Of a stretch of DNA of 64,000 bases, positions 26,605 to 37,742 are shown in pieces. The notes below the pieces were generated by a model. That model was not told the origin of the DNA. It made no database searches and saw only the letters and a program-made list of their open reading frames with translations. How positions within the stretch are numbered: position 1 is the first letter of the stretch; each line of letters begins with the position of its first letter. Source of the stretch: Chaetoderma sp. LZ-2023a (taxonomy: Eukaryota > Mollusca > Caudofoveata > Chaetodermatida > Chaetodermatidae); contig CM067370.1 of assembly GCA_034401795.1 (NCBI GenBank), forward strand, positions 54,052,880-54,116,879, given 5' to 3'. The position numbers were made by a program, and so were the translations under genes.

Positions 26605-26743
26605 TTTTTAGTCAGGCCAACGTCTTTGATGGTGACGACCTAATTTGTTGTGTTAAAATATGTGGCAAATCGAGGCTTTTATCGCAGCTTACTTGTCAGT
26701 CAGTGGAGCCATAGCGATCATGCCCCGGCCGTCTCGGCGTCGT

Positions 26744-26978
26744 TAACTCTTTAAGACTCATATCAGGCAAAAACGTCTTCTACAATAGTCTTGGGAGATG
26801 TCCATTTGCAGACCAAGAGAACACTATTTTTGAAAATTTACCACTGGAATGACTGGCTCGATAACAGAGACCGTCATTCCATTGGTAAATTACAAAAATA
26901 GTCTTCTCTTGGCCTGCAAATGGACAATTTCAATGAGAAAATTGAAATTTTCTTGAACAGATGAGTGTTAAAGGGTTA
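26744..26978. mobile_element. Foldback MITE with TAACYCTTTAA ends
   Basis: The ends are TTAACTCTTTAAGACTCAT and the complement of ATGAGTGTTAAAGGGTTAA. The inner arms, TGTCCATTTGCAGACCAAGAG onward and its partner, also pair over about 50 bp. The inner text CTTCTCTTGGCCTGCAAATGG is shared with the MITE at 58491-58796, so the two are related. Confidence 0.7.
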
Positions 26979-27018
26979 ACAATGGTGGCACTTTTTGTTA
27001 TTCAGTCATCACTTTTTG

Positions 27019-27680
27019 CCATCTGTTGACCAATTTATACCAAATCTGGTCAAAATGTTCTGCTAGCCATCTAATATCGGCATTATGTAAACGGGCCTGT
27101 TGACTTCTAGCTGGGTACCTATCACCACATTATGCCGATAGGTACCTACATTACCAACATAATAAGAACCACACTATTCTGACCTAGCTTCTGGTTAATA
27201 TAGTTCAACGGTCAATTTGGGCAGTGTAGCCTAATCAATTGTAAATTATTCTGTCTGCACTTTCTGCCATCTTTTGACTGATTTACACCAAATCTGGTCC
27301 AAATGTTCCGCTAGACATCTAATATCTGCATTATGAAAATGTGTCTGAGGTATCCCCCTTGTAAATGTTCTGCAGTATATGATCCAATGGGGAAGGAGAT
27401 TATTTCAGGGGGAACATTTCGTCATTTCTATAGCTATTGATTTCTAACTTGGTGGATGGTTACATAGGGGAATACGGTATTGCCCATATAAGAACCACTC
27501 TATTCTGACCTAGTTTCCGAATAATATACGGCAAAGGTTAATTTTAGCATTAGAAATCAATAGAAAATTGTTACGTCAACATCTTCTGCCATCTTTTAAG
27601 CGACCTATCTAAAATGTGGTCATAATGTTTCTATAAGCATCTAAATTGCATTATGTATCTTGTGTATTGTATTATATTTT
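27019..27680. repeat. Three-copy degenerate repeat, period about 250-310 bp
   Basis: The block CCATCTTTTGACTGATTTAC, then AAATCTGGTCCAAATGTT, then a CATCTAATATCNGCATTATG block occurs near 27019, 27269 and 27582. Between the copies lie CCCATATAAGAACCACTCTA and TTCTGACCTAG. A further diverged copy of the between-copy block is found at about 30945-31140. Confidence 0.65.
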
Positions 27681-27782
27681 CAACTCATTCAAAGGAGAAC
27701 CGCACCATGCGTAATATTAATTAATTAGGCTAGCCAAAGTGGAACATTTACTAGAATTTCAGGCTTTAATCATTATCAATAT

Positions 27783-28396
27783 CGTTATTTAGTAAGTTGT
27801 TATTAGTGCTAGCATTGCCGTTATTTTAGCATCGTTTATTTAGTAAGTTGTTATTAGTGCTAGCATTGCGGTTATTTTAGCATCGTTTATTTAGTAAGTT
27901 GTTATTAGTGCTAGCATTGCCGTTATTTTAGCATCGTTTATTTAGTAAGTTGCTATTAGTGCTGCCATTGTGATTATTTTAGCATCGTTTATTTAGTAAG
28001 TTGCTATTAGTGCTGACATTGTGATTATTTTAGCATCGTTTATTTAGTAAGTTGCTATTAGTGCTGTCATTGTGATTATTTTAGCATCGTTTATTTAGTA
28101 AGTTGCTATTAGTGCTGTCATTGTGATTATTTTAGCATCGTTTATTTAGTAAGTTGCTATTAGTGCTGACATTGTGATTATTTTAGCATCGTTTATTTAG
28201 TAAGTTGCTATTAGTGCTGACATTGTGATTATTTTAGCATCGTTTATTTAGTAAGTTGCTATTAGTGCTGACATTGTGATTATTTTAGCATCGTTTATTT
28301 AGTAAGTTGCTATTAGTGCTGACATTGTGATTATTTTAGCATCGTTTATTTAGTAAGTTGCTATTAGTGCTGACATTGTGATTATTTTAGCATCTC
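27783..28396. repeat. 51-bp minisatellite, about 12 copies
   Basis: Unit: AGTAAGTTGCTATTAGTGCT, then a variable trinucleotide and CATTG, then TGATTATTTTAGCATCG and TTTATTT. The first three copies read GCTAGCATTGCCG or GCG; the later ones read GACATTGTGA, GTCATTGTGA or GCCATTGTGA. The spread of variants along the array is ordered, which shows growth by local duplication. Confidence 0.95.
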
Positions 28397-28678
28397 CAGT
28401 ATCATTATCACAACCATAATTCATATACCAGTGTTTAAAGCTCATCACATGTGTAGTTAATAAACGCTACATACCCTAGGATACTACGTAGGCCTACATG
28501 TGATTATTAGTGTATACTGTTTGCAGTGAGGTGAACTTATGTTGTGGTTAATATAGATCTAGCCGAGTACAATATAAAGAGCAGAAATTCTATTGTATAC
28601 AGTTTATTATGTTCAGGAGTAATGTACAGTCCACCAGGATATGTATATGATTTATGTGCTTTGGCCGGTTGAATAGGT
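28397..28678. other. Short gene-free spacer
   Basis: AT-rich spacer between the minisatellite and the LINE relic; nothing supported. Confidence 0.3.
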
Positions 28679-30830
28679 TTAGATGCAAGATTTCATACAT
28701 TGAGAATTGGAGCTCTGACTTCCATCAACGTTGGACAGAGGATAAGGAAGTGCTTCACATTTTCTGGCTCGCTCTTGCATAGTACGCATAGCGGATCTGT
28801 AGCCTCGAGTCCAAATCTCGCTCTTCGTGACTGTAAGGTGCATGCGCCTGTTAATAGCTTCAGCTTGACAGGAATGAGACTTACTTCTCTTGAGCTCTGA
28901 CATCCCAATGGATCTTTCCAGTTTTAGTTTTGCCCCGCCCATCTCTGGCTAAACTCCATCCACACTTCACCCGTGTTGCGATCCCTGAACAACTTGCCTA
29001 TTAATTTGTCCAAAAAACTATACAGGTTAGCTGTTAAATATTTTGAAACTAATTTAACTGGGTGCTGTTCAAAATATTCAACATATGTTTATTAATTAGC
29101 AAAGCCATATAATTGGTACGTGTCGGACTATTAAGCGTAAGACGGATTAAATCGAGTCATTCATGATGTAATTAATTTTGACGTCATCATGCACGTCACG
29201 TAGCTGATTATGACGTCATATGATGGATGGCTAAACTGGAAAAGTCCATTGTAACGTAGGATGCAATTTACCAGGTGCATAGCTTGAATTGCCCATATGC
29301 TTGAGTGAGTTATAATAAAAGGGCACCAGCGACACTATTGACTGTATCCAGAATCCATGCACAGCTCTGTTTATCAGATTTTTTTCAGGTATGCTTCTTG
29401 ACGGGATGATCTTGGTATCTATTAATGTTCTCGAGTTTCTTTACCTATATAAACCAACTGTAGCTCGCTGTAGTTTGCATTGCTGTTTTCCGCCTTACTA
29501 TTCGCTTCTCTAGTCTGTATGTAATCCGGTTGGTTGCATATATTATTGAACAAGTTGAGTGCTTCGGTATGTATCTGCGCCTCCATTGGGAGGATACCAG
29601 GCAATATATAGATTGCCGGATCGGCTGCATTGTTTGGCAGTGAAAGGAATTGTTTCAGCAGTTTCGTAATGTGTTTCCAGTTGCTTTAACAACCCTCTTG
29701 TAGGTAGAATTAGTTCAGTCCATATACTGGCTCCACGTATATCGTATACAAGTGGATAATTGTTATAAGATCAAGACCATTATTGCCATGAAAGCCAGCA
29801 GGAAACAATGCATACGCTTGTCTTCGTGCCTTTTGAATATACTCCTCCACGTTCTCGATACAATTCTCCTCCAGTGAACTTGTTCTCTTCATTACGAGAT
29901 GTGTGGGAAAACTATCTAATAGTAACGGTTCTTCGTCAAGTGTAAATTCCATGGCTTTGCAGTAGTCGCTCTGCCTGGTGTTTCTTGGTTTGAGCGAAAG
30001 AGCGAAACTTTTTGTTGGGTGAATTTTGTACCGCTAGACTTTAGCAAAATCAGAGGCCATGTTGATCATAATCTGTGTGTTGATGACATCACAAAGGCGG
30101 TTGCCACCTTGCCAAACCACTTGACACATGCTGAATGAGTCATATATTGAGCCATTCCACTTGCTCAGGCTTGCCGCGTTCAGATGAGTCCTCTGTATTA
30201 GTAGCCAATGTTTGTCTTGTACACCTGCATGGTATAAACACGCCAATAGATGCTAGTGGTCGACGATGTCAAACGCTGGTGTGGCATCTAATAAGACAAG
30301 GCTATGTATATTGTTATCCTTGCACTCCCTATCATGTTTTTCTAATAGGAGTGCTGCATTCATTGGAGATGACCCAGCTGTGAAACCTCGTTGTGAAGCG
30401 TTCTGGATCGACTCTATTTTCTCTTGCACCCTATTTCCGAGTATTGCCTCGATTATCTTGGCAATTGTCGTAAGGGCAGTTATCCATCTATAGTTCTTTG
30501 CATCCACACTGGCGATAGTAGTCCTACTTACAGGGATTCTGGCATATTGCCATTACCGACGACCTGACTAATAATGTCTAAGATATAGCTTACTACGTCA
30601 TCGCCGGTGTAGATGATATTTTCGACTGCTACCCCATTCAGATCTGATGCTTTTCCTGTATTGATTGTCATAATCGCTTGATGTATCTCTGATGGTGATA
30701 CCCACTGTATATCTACATCTTTTACCAGCATTTGGATAGCATCTATCTCATCACAAACATTGTTGTGGTATGCACTGTCGAACCTCTGGTCTTCATCTGT
30801 TGCTGCGCCAGATGCAGTGCTTACCAAAAA
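28679..30830 (-). pseudogene. LINE relic, minus strand
   Basis: Read on the minus strand from 30830 down: IHQAIMTINTGKASDLNGVA (pre-RT linker), NYRWITALTTIAKIIEAI, QRGFTAGSSPMNAALLLE, LVLLDATPAFDIVDH (RT motif A region), then a thumb block QAYALFPAGFHGNNGLDLIT, and finally a zinc-type C-terminus DPLCVLCKSEPENVKHFLIL followed by C. The order is that of a non-LTR reverse transcriptase seen in many molluscs. The endonuclease is missing and the frame changes several times (near 30510-30527, 30250, 29950 and 29400), with the YADD region no longer readable. Age appears considerable. It sits inside the degenerate repeat that flanks it on both sides. Confidence 0.75.
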
Positions 30831-30944
30831 CCCTCGATAATACCATCTTACCCGGAATAGCAGACATCATCGACGTACAGATCAGTGATCATTATGAAGA
30901 TGAGGCGGATTCGATACCAACTACAAGAGTTATCACCCTTGTCA

Positions 30945-31140
30945 ATTTCTCTGCAGTATTGGACCCAATGGGTTAAGATATGACCTTGATGTTACGTTTT
31001 TTTCGTATTTATACCCATCGACATCTAACTTGATGGCTGAATACCTTTGGGCATACGCGAACGCCTATATAAGAACTAGGTCAATCTCACCTACTTTCTT
31101 AAGAGTGTAAGTCAAAAGTTAATCCTATTAGAATCAATAA
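30945..31140. repeat. Outlying copy of the 250-310-bp repeat
   Basis: TCTGCAGTATTGGACCCAATG here matches TCTGCAGTATATGATCCAATG near 27369, and the following CATCTAACTTGATGG, TATATAAGAACTAGGTC and AATCAATAAAACAAT blocks match 27450-27580 in the same order and orientation. Confidence 0.6.
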
Positions 31141-31544
31141 AACAATATTCAACCCAGCACATTGTGTAGTATTATTATCAGCTAATTCGACGAAGGAAAT
31201 TCCATTACGCAACCTATAAAACATACGGTCTCTGTAGTGTGGAGCTGAGTGACGAGGCCCAACTGATTATATACAGCTCCATTAAACACACACGCACGTA
31301 CGCATGCGCATGAATGAAATACCCGGTTATCGATGAGGGTAATAACTTTAAATAAATGTTTCTAATTCAACTAAATTGTTTGCATGACTTTTGCCGTGCT
31401 TTCTGCGTAATTATATTATATCTAGACGAGATATGGTATTTTAGATACCTTTATTAGGCCAATTCGAGAGTACCTGGAATTGAGATAATATAGTCAGGTC
31501 ACCATCTTGAAAATTAGTATCCACGTACGAGATAACGCCCAGTG
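31141..31544. other. Gene-free stretch
   Basis: AT-rich with a short ACACGCACGTACGCATGCGCATG tract near 31290. Nothing else supported. Confidence 0.3.
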
Positions 31545-31551
31545 TGATGCT

Positions 31552-31733
31552 CGCACAAAATCCCACCGGATAAAATCCTACCCGGACATAATCCCACCCG
31601 ACAAAATCTCACCAGGACATAATCCCACCCAGACAAAATCCCACTTGGACAATGCCCCACCGGACAAACTCCCACCCTGAGAAAATCCCACTGGACATAA
31701 TCATACACAGACAGATTCACACCAGGACTTCAT
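31552..31733. repeat. 15-16-bp minisatellite, about 10-11 copies
   Basis: Units of the form TCCCACCCGGACAAAA or TCCCACCCGGACATAA follow one another with single-base variation. The minus strand is open through it (GILSGW-type peptide), which is a composition artefact. Confidence 0.85.
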
Positions 31734-31934
31734 GCCCACTTCATTAGGGACCTCTACACATATGAGCGTCATATTTCGAATAGTTGCCAACTTGTCATCG
31801 ATTTCGGGGCTTTTACATCCCTTGACTTTTTTTTATTCAATTCAAGTAAATTTTATTTGCTTATTTATATGAGGTGACGGACCCCTTACATATCATATTT
31901 ATGCATGACATAACATTACAAACCATGAATACAC

Positions 31935-32221
31935 AAGTAGTATAGCCGGGATTAAAATGATACCACGTCCCTGAATAACGGGGGAAATCGTGAAATTCGC
32001 CTCCCAGGCCCTTAACAATTGAGGGCCGCATTTTTGTGGTGTTTTTTAGGCCCAGGTAGCGCGGGCCTCTAAAAAACTGCCGCCCCTAGGGGCCCCCCTT
32101 CACTATGCCAGCACGTAGTGCGATGCCACACCCCCATAATGAAAGCACCCGGGAGGAGAATTTCCCGATTACCCCCGTTATTCCGGGACGTTGTATCATT
32201 TTAATCCCGGCTATACTACTT
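31935..32221. mobile_element. Multi-stem foldback MITE
   Basis: A 287-bp element with arms of about 65-70 bp. The left arm begins AAGTAGTATAGCCGGGATTA and the right arm is its complement. Inside are three more palindromes: GGCCCTTAACAATTGAGGGCC, then TTTTTTAGGCCC paired with GGGCCTCTAAAAAA, then GCCCCTAGGGGC. The whole would fold as a long stem topped by several hairpins. It ends four bases before the 67-bp array that leads into the Polinton-like element. Confidence 0.8.
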
Positions 32222-32224
32222 AGC

Positions 32225-32725
32225 ACATGGTCGTAACGTCCATTTAGAGACAAGCATACTCAGCGGTATACGAGCTGATCAAGCACGCATTACATGGTCT
32301 GAACGTCCATTTAGAGACAAGCATACTCAGTGGTATACGAGCTGATCAAGCACGCATTACATGGTCTTAACGTCCATTTAGAGACAAGCATACTCAGCGG
32401 TATACGAGCTGATCAAGCACGCATTACATGGTCTGAACGTCCATTTAGAGACAAGCATACTCAGCGGTATACGAGCTGATCAAGCACGCATTACATGGTC
32501 TGAACGTCCATTTAGAGACAAGCATACTCAGCGGTATACGAGCTGATCAAGCACGCATTACATGGTCTTAACGTCCATTTAGAGACAAGCATACTCAGCG
32601 GTATACGAGCTGATCAAGCACGCATTACATGGTCTGAACGTCCATTTAGAGACAAGCATACTCAGTGGTATAGCACGCATTACATGGTCTGAACGCCCAT
32701 TTAGAGACAAGCATACTCAGTGGTA
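32225..32725. repeat. 67-bp tandem array, about 7.5 copies
   Basis: Unit: ACATGGTCTGAACGTCCATT, TAGAGACAAGCATACTCAGC, GGTATACGAGCTGATCAAGC and ACGCATT. Copies are nearly identical; differences are GTCTGA versus GTCTTA and CAGC versus CAGT, and one late copy is shortened. The last copy ends at GTGGTATACACC, directly against the polymerase start codon at 32732. Such near-identity means recent expansion. It may be terminal or promoter sequence of the element that follows. Confidence 0.95.
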
Positions 32726-32731
32726 TACACC

Positions 32732-35700
32732 ATGATTACTGTTGCACAGCTTCGCGCTATGGCAAGGCAATTTGGCCTTAGAGTAGCCTCTAAGGCCAAG
32801 AAAGCCGACCTGCTCCAGCTGATCGGACTGGCCCGTGCCGAGGAATTCATTGCTCGACTGAGCCGATCAGTGAAGACGGGACGGTTTCCCGCGACCACCA
32901 GAGATGATCCTTTGAATCCCCACAAGAAAGCACAGCAGCGGCGGGAGCTTCATCAGTTGGATGAGGAGGTGACGGCTAGCTTACGAGCCAAAGCTGTAGC
33001 GACGCGGATGACAGACCATCCACTGGAGCGCCGACCCGCCCTACGCAGGATCGCTAAGCGAATGATGAGAGGCCCGAGGGCTGAACCCTTAGCCCGGAGC
33101 ATGAGGCGAGAGGGTGAGCAGATTCTCAATGAGCGTCTGGGTGAGATGGAAGGGGAGGAGAGAGGAAGACGGACAGTACGCTGGACGTTCTTCCAAGGCC
33201 TCAATGGAGACATTACAGGGCAGATCATGGGTAAGATCCAGCAGACTGCCCGGAACGCCTTCTACCTCCGGTATACCCACACCTATCGCATCAAACACAT
33301 CGAGGATGGTAGGGTGATGCTCTTCCACAAGAACGCTCCAGGGAGTCCGTGGCTGAACACGATAGGAGCAGCTCAGGACTGGGTGGCGGCAAGAGGGCAA
33401 GACCGCCTCGACCCCGACAACATCGAACGCCCCAACACCAAGTGGGCTTTCGCCCGATCAATCAACGTTGTGGTCAAGGCTGTCATCGACCACCATCCTT
33501 TGCTCGGGACAGGCCCGCTCCCAAACTGGCTACGACAGAAGAAGAGTATGGCGGCACTTGACACCTACAAGGATAACATGTGTCTCTGGAGATGCCTAGC
33601 AGTGCATCAGGGGGCGAGGCCTGATAGAAGTACTGAGACCGCGCGTGAGCTCGCGAGACAGTTCTATGACCTGGACGGGCCTGTGCCTGACGTGCCAAAA
33701 ACCTCTCTGGATCAGCTGGATAAGGTAGAGTTCTTCACGAAGATCGGGATTCGCGTGTATGAACCAACTGAAGATGGCACCTGGCACCTGATCCGGCAAG
33801 CGGCCCACTACCACGACACTATGACCATCGGGGTGTACGATCACCACGCCTTCTATATAAAGAACATCTTCAAGCTGGCACATACACTAGTCTGCAGTCA
33901 CTGCCAGCAGAGGTTTACACAGGCATGCCATCTTCAGCGTCATGCTGACCGTTGTACAGGTGGCAAAACAACCATAGAGTGCCCTGGGGAGAAGGTTGAT
34001 GCACCGCAGTCTGCGCATGAGAAAGCCTTCTATCCACCCCAACCAGCCAGTTCAGCGGCTACTCGTTGGGTCACGTATGAGGCGAAAACCCAAGGTATCC
34101 ACATACACCATGTAGAGTGTGGGCACGGTGGCGAGCGTTGGATCGAGGGGGCTCCCGTAGATGGTTATGATCCGACTACCAACACCGTTTACCAGTTCCA
34201 TGGCTGTTTCTGGCATGGATGCCCTCAGCACCAGCAAGGTGAGGCGGCCGAACAAAAATACTTCAAGACAGTCCGGAGAGGGGAGAAGCTGAGAGCAGCT
34301 GGATACACGCCTGTGGTACAGTGGGAGTGCGAGATAAAACGCTGCCCAAGCATCCCTAAACGAGTTCGGACCGTCTCATACCCGCACTTCATCGTCTATG
34401 ACTTCGAGGCGCTCCTAGATGGCGTCAAGACTCATCCTACGGAGACTCTCACGATTGAGAGTAACCACACACCGATCTCTGTGTCAGTCGGCTGCTCCTT
34501 GGAAGGCTCCGCCAGTGAGCCCACTCACCTCTGCAATCCTGACCCAGAAGCTCTGATCAAGGCTTTCATGGAGGAGATTACCAGGCGAGCACACAGAATC
34601 CGTACAGAAGTCCGGGCACAGTTCATCCCTTCAGACATGGACAACCTCCCAAAACGCCAGCAGCGACTGATTACCGAGTGGTGTGACCAAGTCCCAGTGC
34701 TGGGCTTCAACTCTGGCCGTTATGACCTAAACCTGATCAAGAAGCACTTCGTGGATGAGCTGACCAACACTGGCACAGTGAATGTCGCCAAGCAAGCTAG
34801 TAAGACCATGTTCCTCATGACCCCCGAGCTTAGGTTTCTCGATGTGATTAACTACTTGGGGCCAGGAGTCTCCTACGAGGCATGGATCAAAGCCTATGGA
34901 TGTACACAGCAGAGGAGCTGGCTCCCGTATGAATGGTTCGACACCCCCGAGAAGCTTAATTACCCCGGACTCCCCGACTACCCAGCGTGGTGGTCCAAGC
35001 TCAAAGGTGGCTACCTCCTCGAGCTATCGGAGTGGAAACAGTGCAAACAGACATTCAGAGACCAAGGCATGCAGACGTTCGCCGACTGGTTGCGGTACTA
35101 TAACAACCTGGATGTCAGTCCATTCATCGAAGCCCTCGAGCGGATGCGGGAGTTCTACACGGAACGAGAAATAGACATTCTCAAGGATGCTGTGTCTCTC
35201 CCAGGAGTGTCTCTGCAGTACCTCCTACGCGGAACCGCTCAGCACATGCCGGATGTTAGCCTCTACTCCCCGGGCAAGGAGGCCTACGATATGCTGAAGG
35301 ACGCGGTTGTTGGAGGGCCCAGCATCGTGTTCACCAGATACCATGAGGCAGGTGTGACACGCATCCGCCTGAGTGAGCGTGTCTGCCAACGTCTACTCGG
35401 CTATGACGCAAATGCTCTGTACTTGTCTACGATGGCTAAAGAGATGCCATGTGGTAAGGAGACAGTACGGCAGTGGTCCGGTGCTAGCGACGTAGCCAGA
35501 TTTAAGAAGGATCTGCTGGCTGACCACTGGTTCGGTTTCGCTGAAGTGGACATAGAGGTTCCTAAGGCCCTGTGGGCGAAGTTCTAGGAAATGCCACCTC
35601 TCTTCTACAACAGAGAGATTCTGGCTGAGGCAGTATCTGTTGAGATGCTCACATACCTAGAGAAAACAGGTAGGAAACGTCCCACAACCAGTAAACTAGT

Positions 35701-36697
35701 CGGTGCACTCTCACCCAAGAGGAAGCTCTTGTATGCGCCATCACTCAAGTGGTACCTCGCCCATGGGCTAGAGATTACAGCTGTCTACCGGACAATAGAC
35801 TACAAGCTGCAGAGACCCTTTGAGTGGTTCGTGAACAATGTAACTGATGCATGCCGTACAGGAGATGTTGATAAGAGCAAATCGCTCTTGGCAGATCTGT
35901 TCAAGCTACTAGGCAACAGTGCCTATGGGAAGCTCATCGAGGCCCTGGAGCGCCACAGCAACACGACCTTCACCAAGGATGAACGAGTGGTAGATAGAGC
36001 CCTCCGCAGTGCATGGTTCGAAGATCTCGAGGAGATCGGCGAGTCCTACGAGATCCAGAGACGCAAGGCAAAAATCACCATTCGCCGGCCCTTCCAGGTG
36101 GGGATAGCCGTATACGAGCTCGCGAAGCTGCGGATGCTGGAGTTCTACTACGACTTCCTGGATCACTATGTGCCTCGTGACAGCTTCGAGTACCTCCAGA
36201 TGGACACAGACTCTGCGTACATCGCAATAGCTGCCTCCAGCCTCGACGAAGTCATTCGCCCTGAGATGCGAGCAGAGTATGAGGCTCATAAGTGGGAGTG
36301 GCTAGCTTGGGACAAGTGGTCTGGACGGACTCCGGGACTGTTCAAGCTCGAGTTCGAAGGCAACCGTGGTATCGCTCTCTGTTCCAAGTGCTACTACGTG
36401 GAGAACCCCGATGGGAAGGTGAAATGCTCAGCCAAAGGTATGTCTAAATGCCAGAACGATGTCTCTTGGCAAAGGTTCTTCAGTGCCCTAAACGGTAGCA
36501 TGGACAGAGCTACAAACCGAGGCCTATGCATGCGCCACCAGGGCATGGTGACGTATGAACAGGAAAAACTCGGGCTCTCAGCCTACTATGATAAGCGGCA
36601 TGTGTTACCAGATGGTGTCCATACCGAACCAATCGAGTACTATATCCTTCAGGCACCTGACGACGGTGGTAGCTGTGTGTCTGGAGGGACCACCTGA
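32732..36697 (+). pseudogene. Polinton-type DNA polymerase B, broken
   Basis: Fossil of a protein-primed family-B polymerase, the replication enzyme of Polintons. Parts in order: a SAP-like N-terminus (TVAQLRAMARQFGLRV, about 32738-32840); a domain with NMCLWRCLAVHQG near 33575, usual in the N-terminal region of these polymerases; a C2H2-type finger (CSHCQQRF and HLQRHADRC, near 33890-33955); a Vsr-like endonuclease box (YQFHGCFWHGCP, near 34190); exonuclease motifs VYDFEALLD, GFNSGRYDLN and YYNNLDVSPF; polymerase motif A YDANALYLSTM near 35402; motif B LLGNSAYGK at 35906-35932; and motif C MDTDSAY at 36200-36220. It is broken, with about one break. The start is the ATG at 32732 just after the tandem array. 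Its 3' end overlaps that of the convergent integrase by about 50 bp. Confidence 0.9.
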
Positions 36698-37722
36698 AGC
36701 TCCTCCCGAACAAACGGACGTTTGGGACAGCTCTCCGAGCGTGCCAGATAGTCCAGCGTAGGCTGCCCCTCCATCTCGACACACCTGGCAAGTCCGTGGA
36801 CATCTAGCGACCAGTTAGGATCTGTTGCACGTCGTCGCCCACCTTCCAACTCACCAGGTTCATACAGGTACCGAACCAGAGCATAAGATGGAAGGCACAC
36901 CTGTTCCTTGTCCGCTCCTCCGGAAGGTTGGGCAACAGAGGATCGTTGGATAGCCTCTACTGGCTTCTTACCAGTTAACCGAGTTACCTCAGTATTGGAT
37001 CGCTCTACCACCCGGGGCAAACCTTTCACCCACACCCTGGACCTCTCTCCGGCCTGTGCCATTTCCTGGGCGTATTGGTGTGGGAACAGTCTCTCTGCCA
37101 GTGTCCGATTCCACCGCTCGACGATTGCCTGGGCACGGTGGTGACCAACTTCACCTCGTCTAATTGCCACACCATGTTTCCGCATGAGGGCCGCGGTCTC
37201 GCCTCTGAACTCCTTACCCTCATCCACCTGCAACAATTCTGGCCACTGGAGGGGATTTTCCGGATCCTCGTAGACACCCTGGAATGCCTGGGCCACCTGG
37301 CCAGCTGACTTGTCTGTGAGCGGTGCTGCAGCCTTGTACCTGCTGGCGACATCGACGATAGTGAGGGCATACTTGTAGGTCTTATGACCAACCGAGTCGT
37401 GTGGAAGGAATAGAACATCTGCCTGGTGAACTCTATTTGGGACAGTTTCATCGAAATGGGCATACCTGATGTGCCATGGACGAGGTTTGTATATCTGCCA
37501 CATCGCCTGGCGGCTGAGCCACTGGCTAATTGTCTCCAAGGTGAAGTTGTGGCCCTTGCGACGTACAGCCTCGAGTAGTTGGTGGGGCTCACGGTAATAT
37601 CCACCAGGCCGATAGTAGAGTTCCTCAAGAAAGACCCCGGATTTCATCACTGACGTCCACTCCCATCCTGTCACGCACGGTCTGGGTGAGGGTATCACTG
37701 ACGTCCACTCCCGTCCTGTCAC
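36649..37722 (-). CDS. Polinton-type integrase (rve family)
   Basis: An open frame of about 357 residues. The DDE core is visible: first aspartate in NRVHQADVLFLP, second in LLQVDEGKEFRGE, glutamate in AQAIVERWNRTLAERLFP. In between are YKYALTIVDVASRYKAAAPL and ATPE-like text typical of rve integrases; the tail KKPVEAIQ, then YEPGEL and a basic stretch resemble the DNA-binding C-terminus. The known role is insertion of the linear element into host DNA, with a short target duplication. It is convergent with PolB, an arrangement also seen in other Polinton-like elements. The first 25 residues come from a 48-bp direct repeat, so the true start may lie further in, near EELYYRPGGYY. Confidence 0.85.
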   Translation of the reverse strand: MTGREWTSVIPSPRPCVTGWEWTSVMKSGVFLEELYYRPGGYYREPHQLLEAVRRKGHNFTLETISQWLSRQAMWQIYKPRPWHIRYAHFDETVPNRVHQADVLFLPHDSVGHKTYKYALTIVDVASRYKAAAPLTDKSAGQVAQAFQGVYEDPENPLQWPELLQVDEGKEFRGETAALMRKHGVAIRRGEVGHHRAQAIVERWNRTLAERLFPHQYAQEMAQAGERSRVWVKGLPRVVERSNTEVTRLTGKKPVEAIQRSSVAQPSGGADKEQVCLPSYALVRYLYEPGELEGGRRRATDPNWSLDVHGLARCVEMEGQPTLDYLARSESCPKRPFVREELQVVPPDTQLPPSSGA

Positions 37723-37742
37723 GCACAGCCTGGGCGAACTCT
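37649..37742. repeat. 48-bp direct repeat, two copies
   Basis: CACTGACGTCCACTCCCATC and CACTGACGTCCACTCCCGTC start at 37649 and 37697 and stay alike for the whole 48 bp. It lies in the junction between the integrase and the next small gene. Confidence 0.8.

Larger units (their letters stand above)
24932..26743. other. Gene-free stretch with two inverted repeats
   Basis: Apart from the inverted repeats listed separately, I see no gene. A diverged GATCCGATC-rich tract near 26230-26300 looks like a degraded interspersed repeat. Confidence 0.35.

Noticed and set aside
27783-28396. CRISPR-like regular array
   Set aside because: The full 51-bp unit repeats with no unique spacers, so it is a minisatellite in an animal genome.
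31514-31720. Minus-strand frame with GILSGW-type repeats
   Set aside because: Read-through of the 15-16-bp minisatellite.
32225-32725. CRISPR or satellite origin for the 67-bp array
   Set aside because: No unique spacers, so not CRISPR; an origin or promoter role is possible but not shown.
34896-35174. Other-frame readings inside PolB
   Set aside because: Shadows of the polymerase frame caused by high G+C content.
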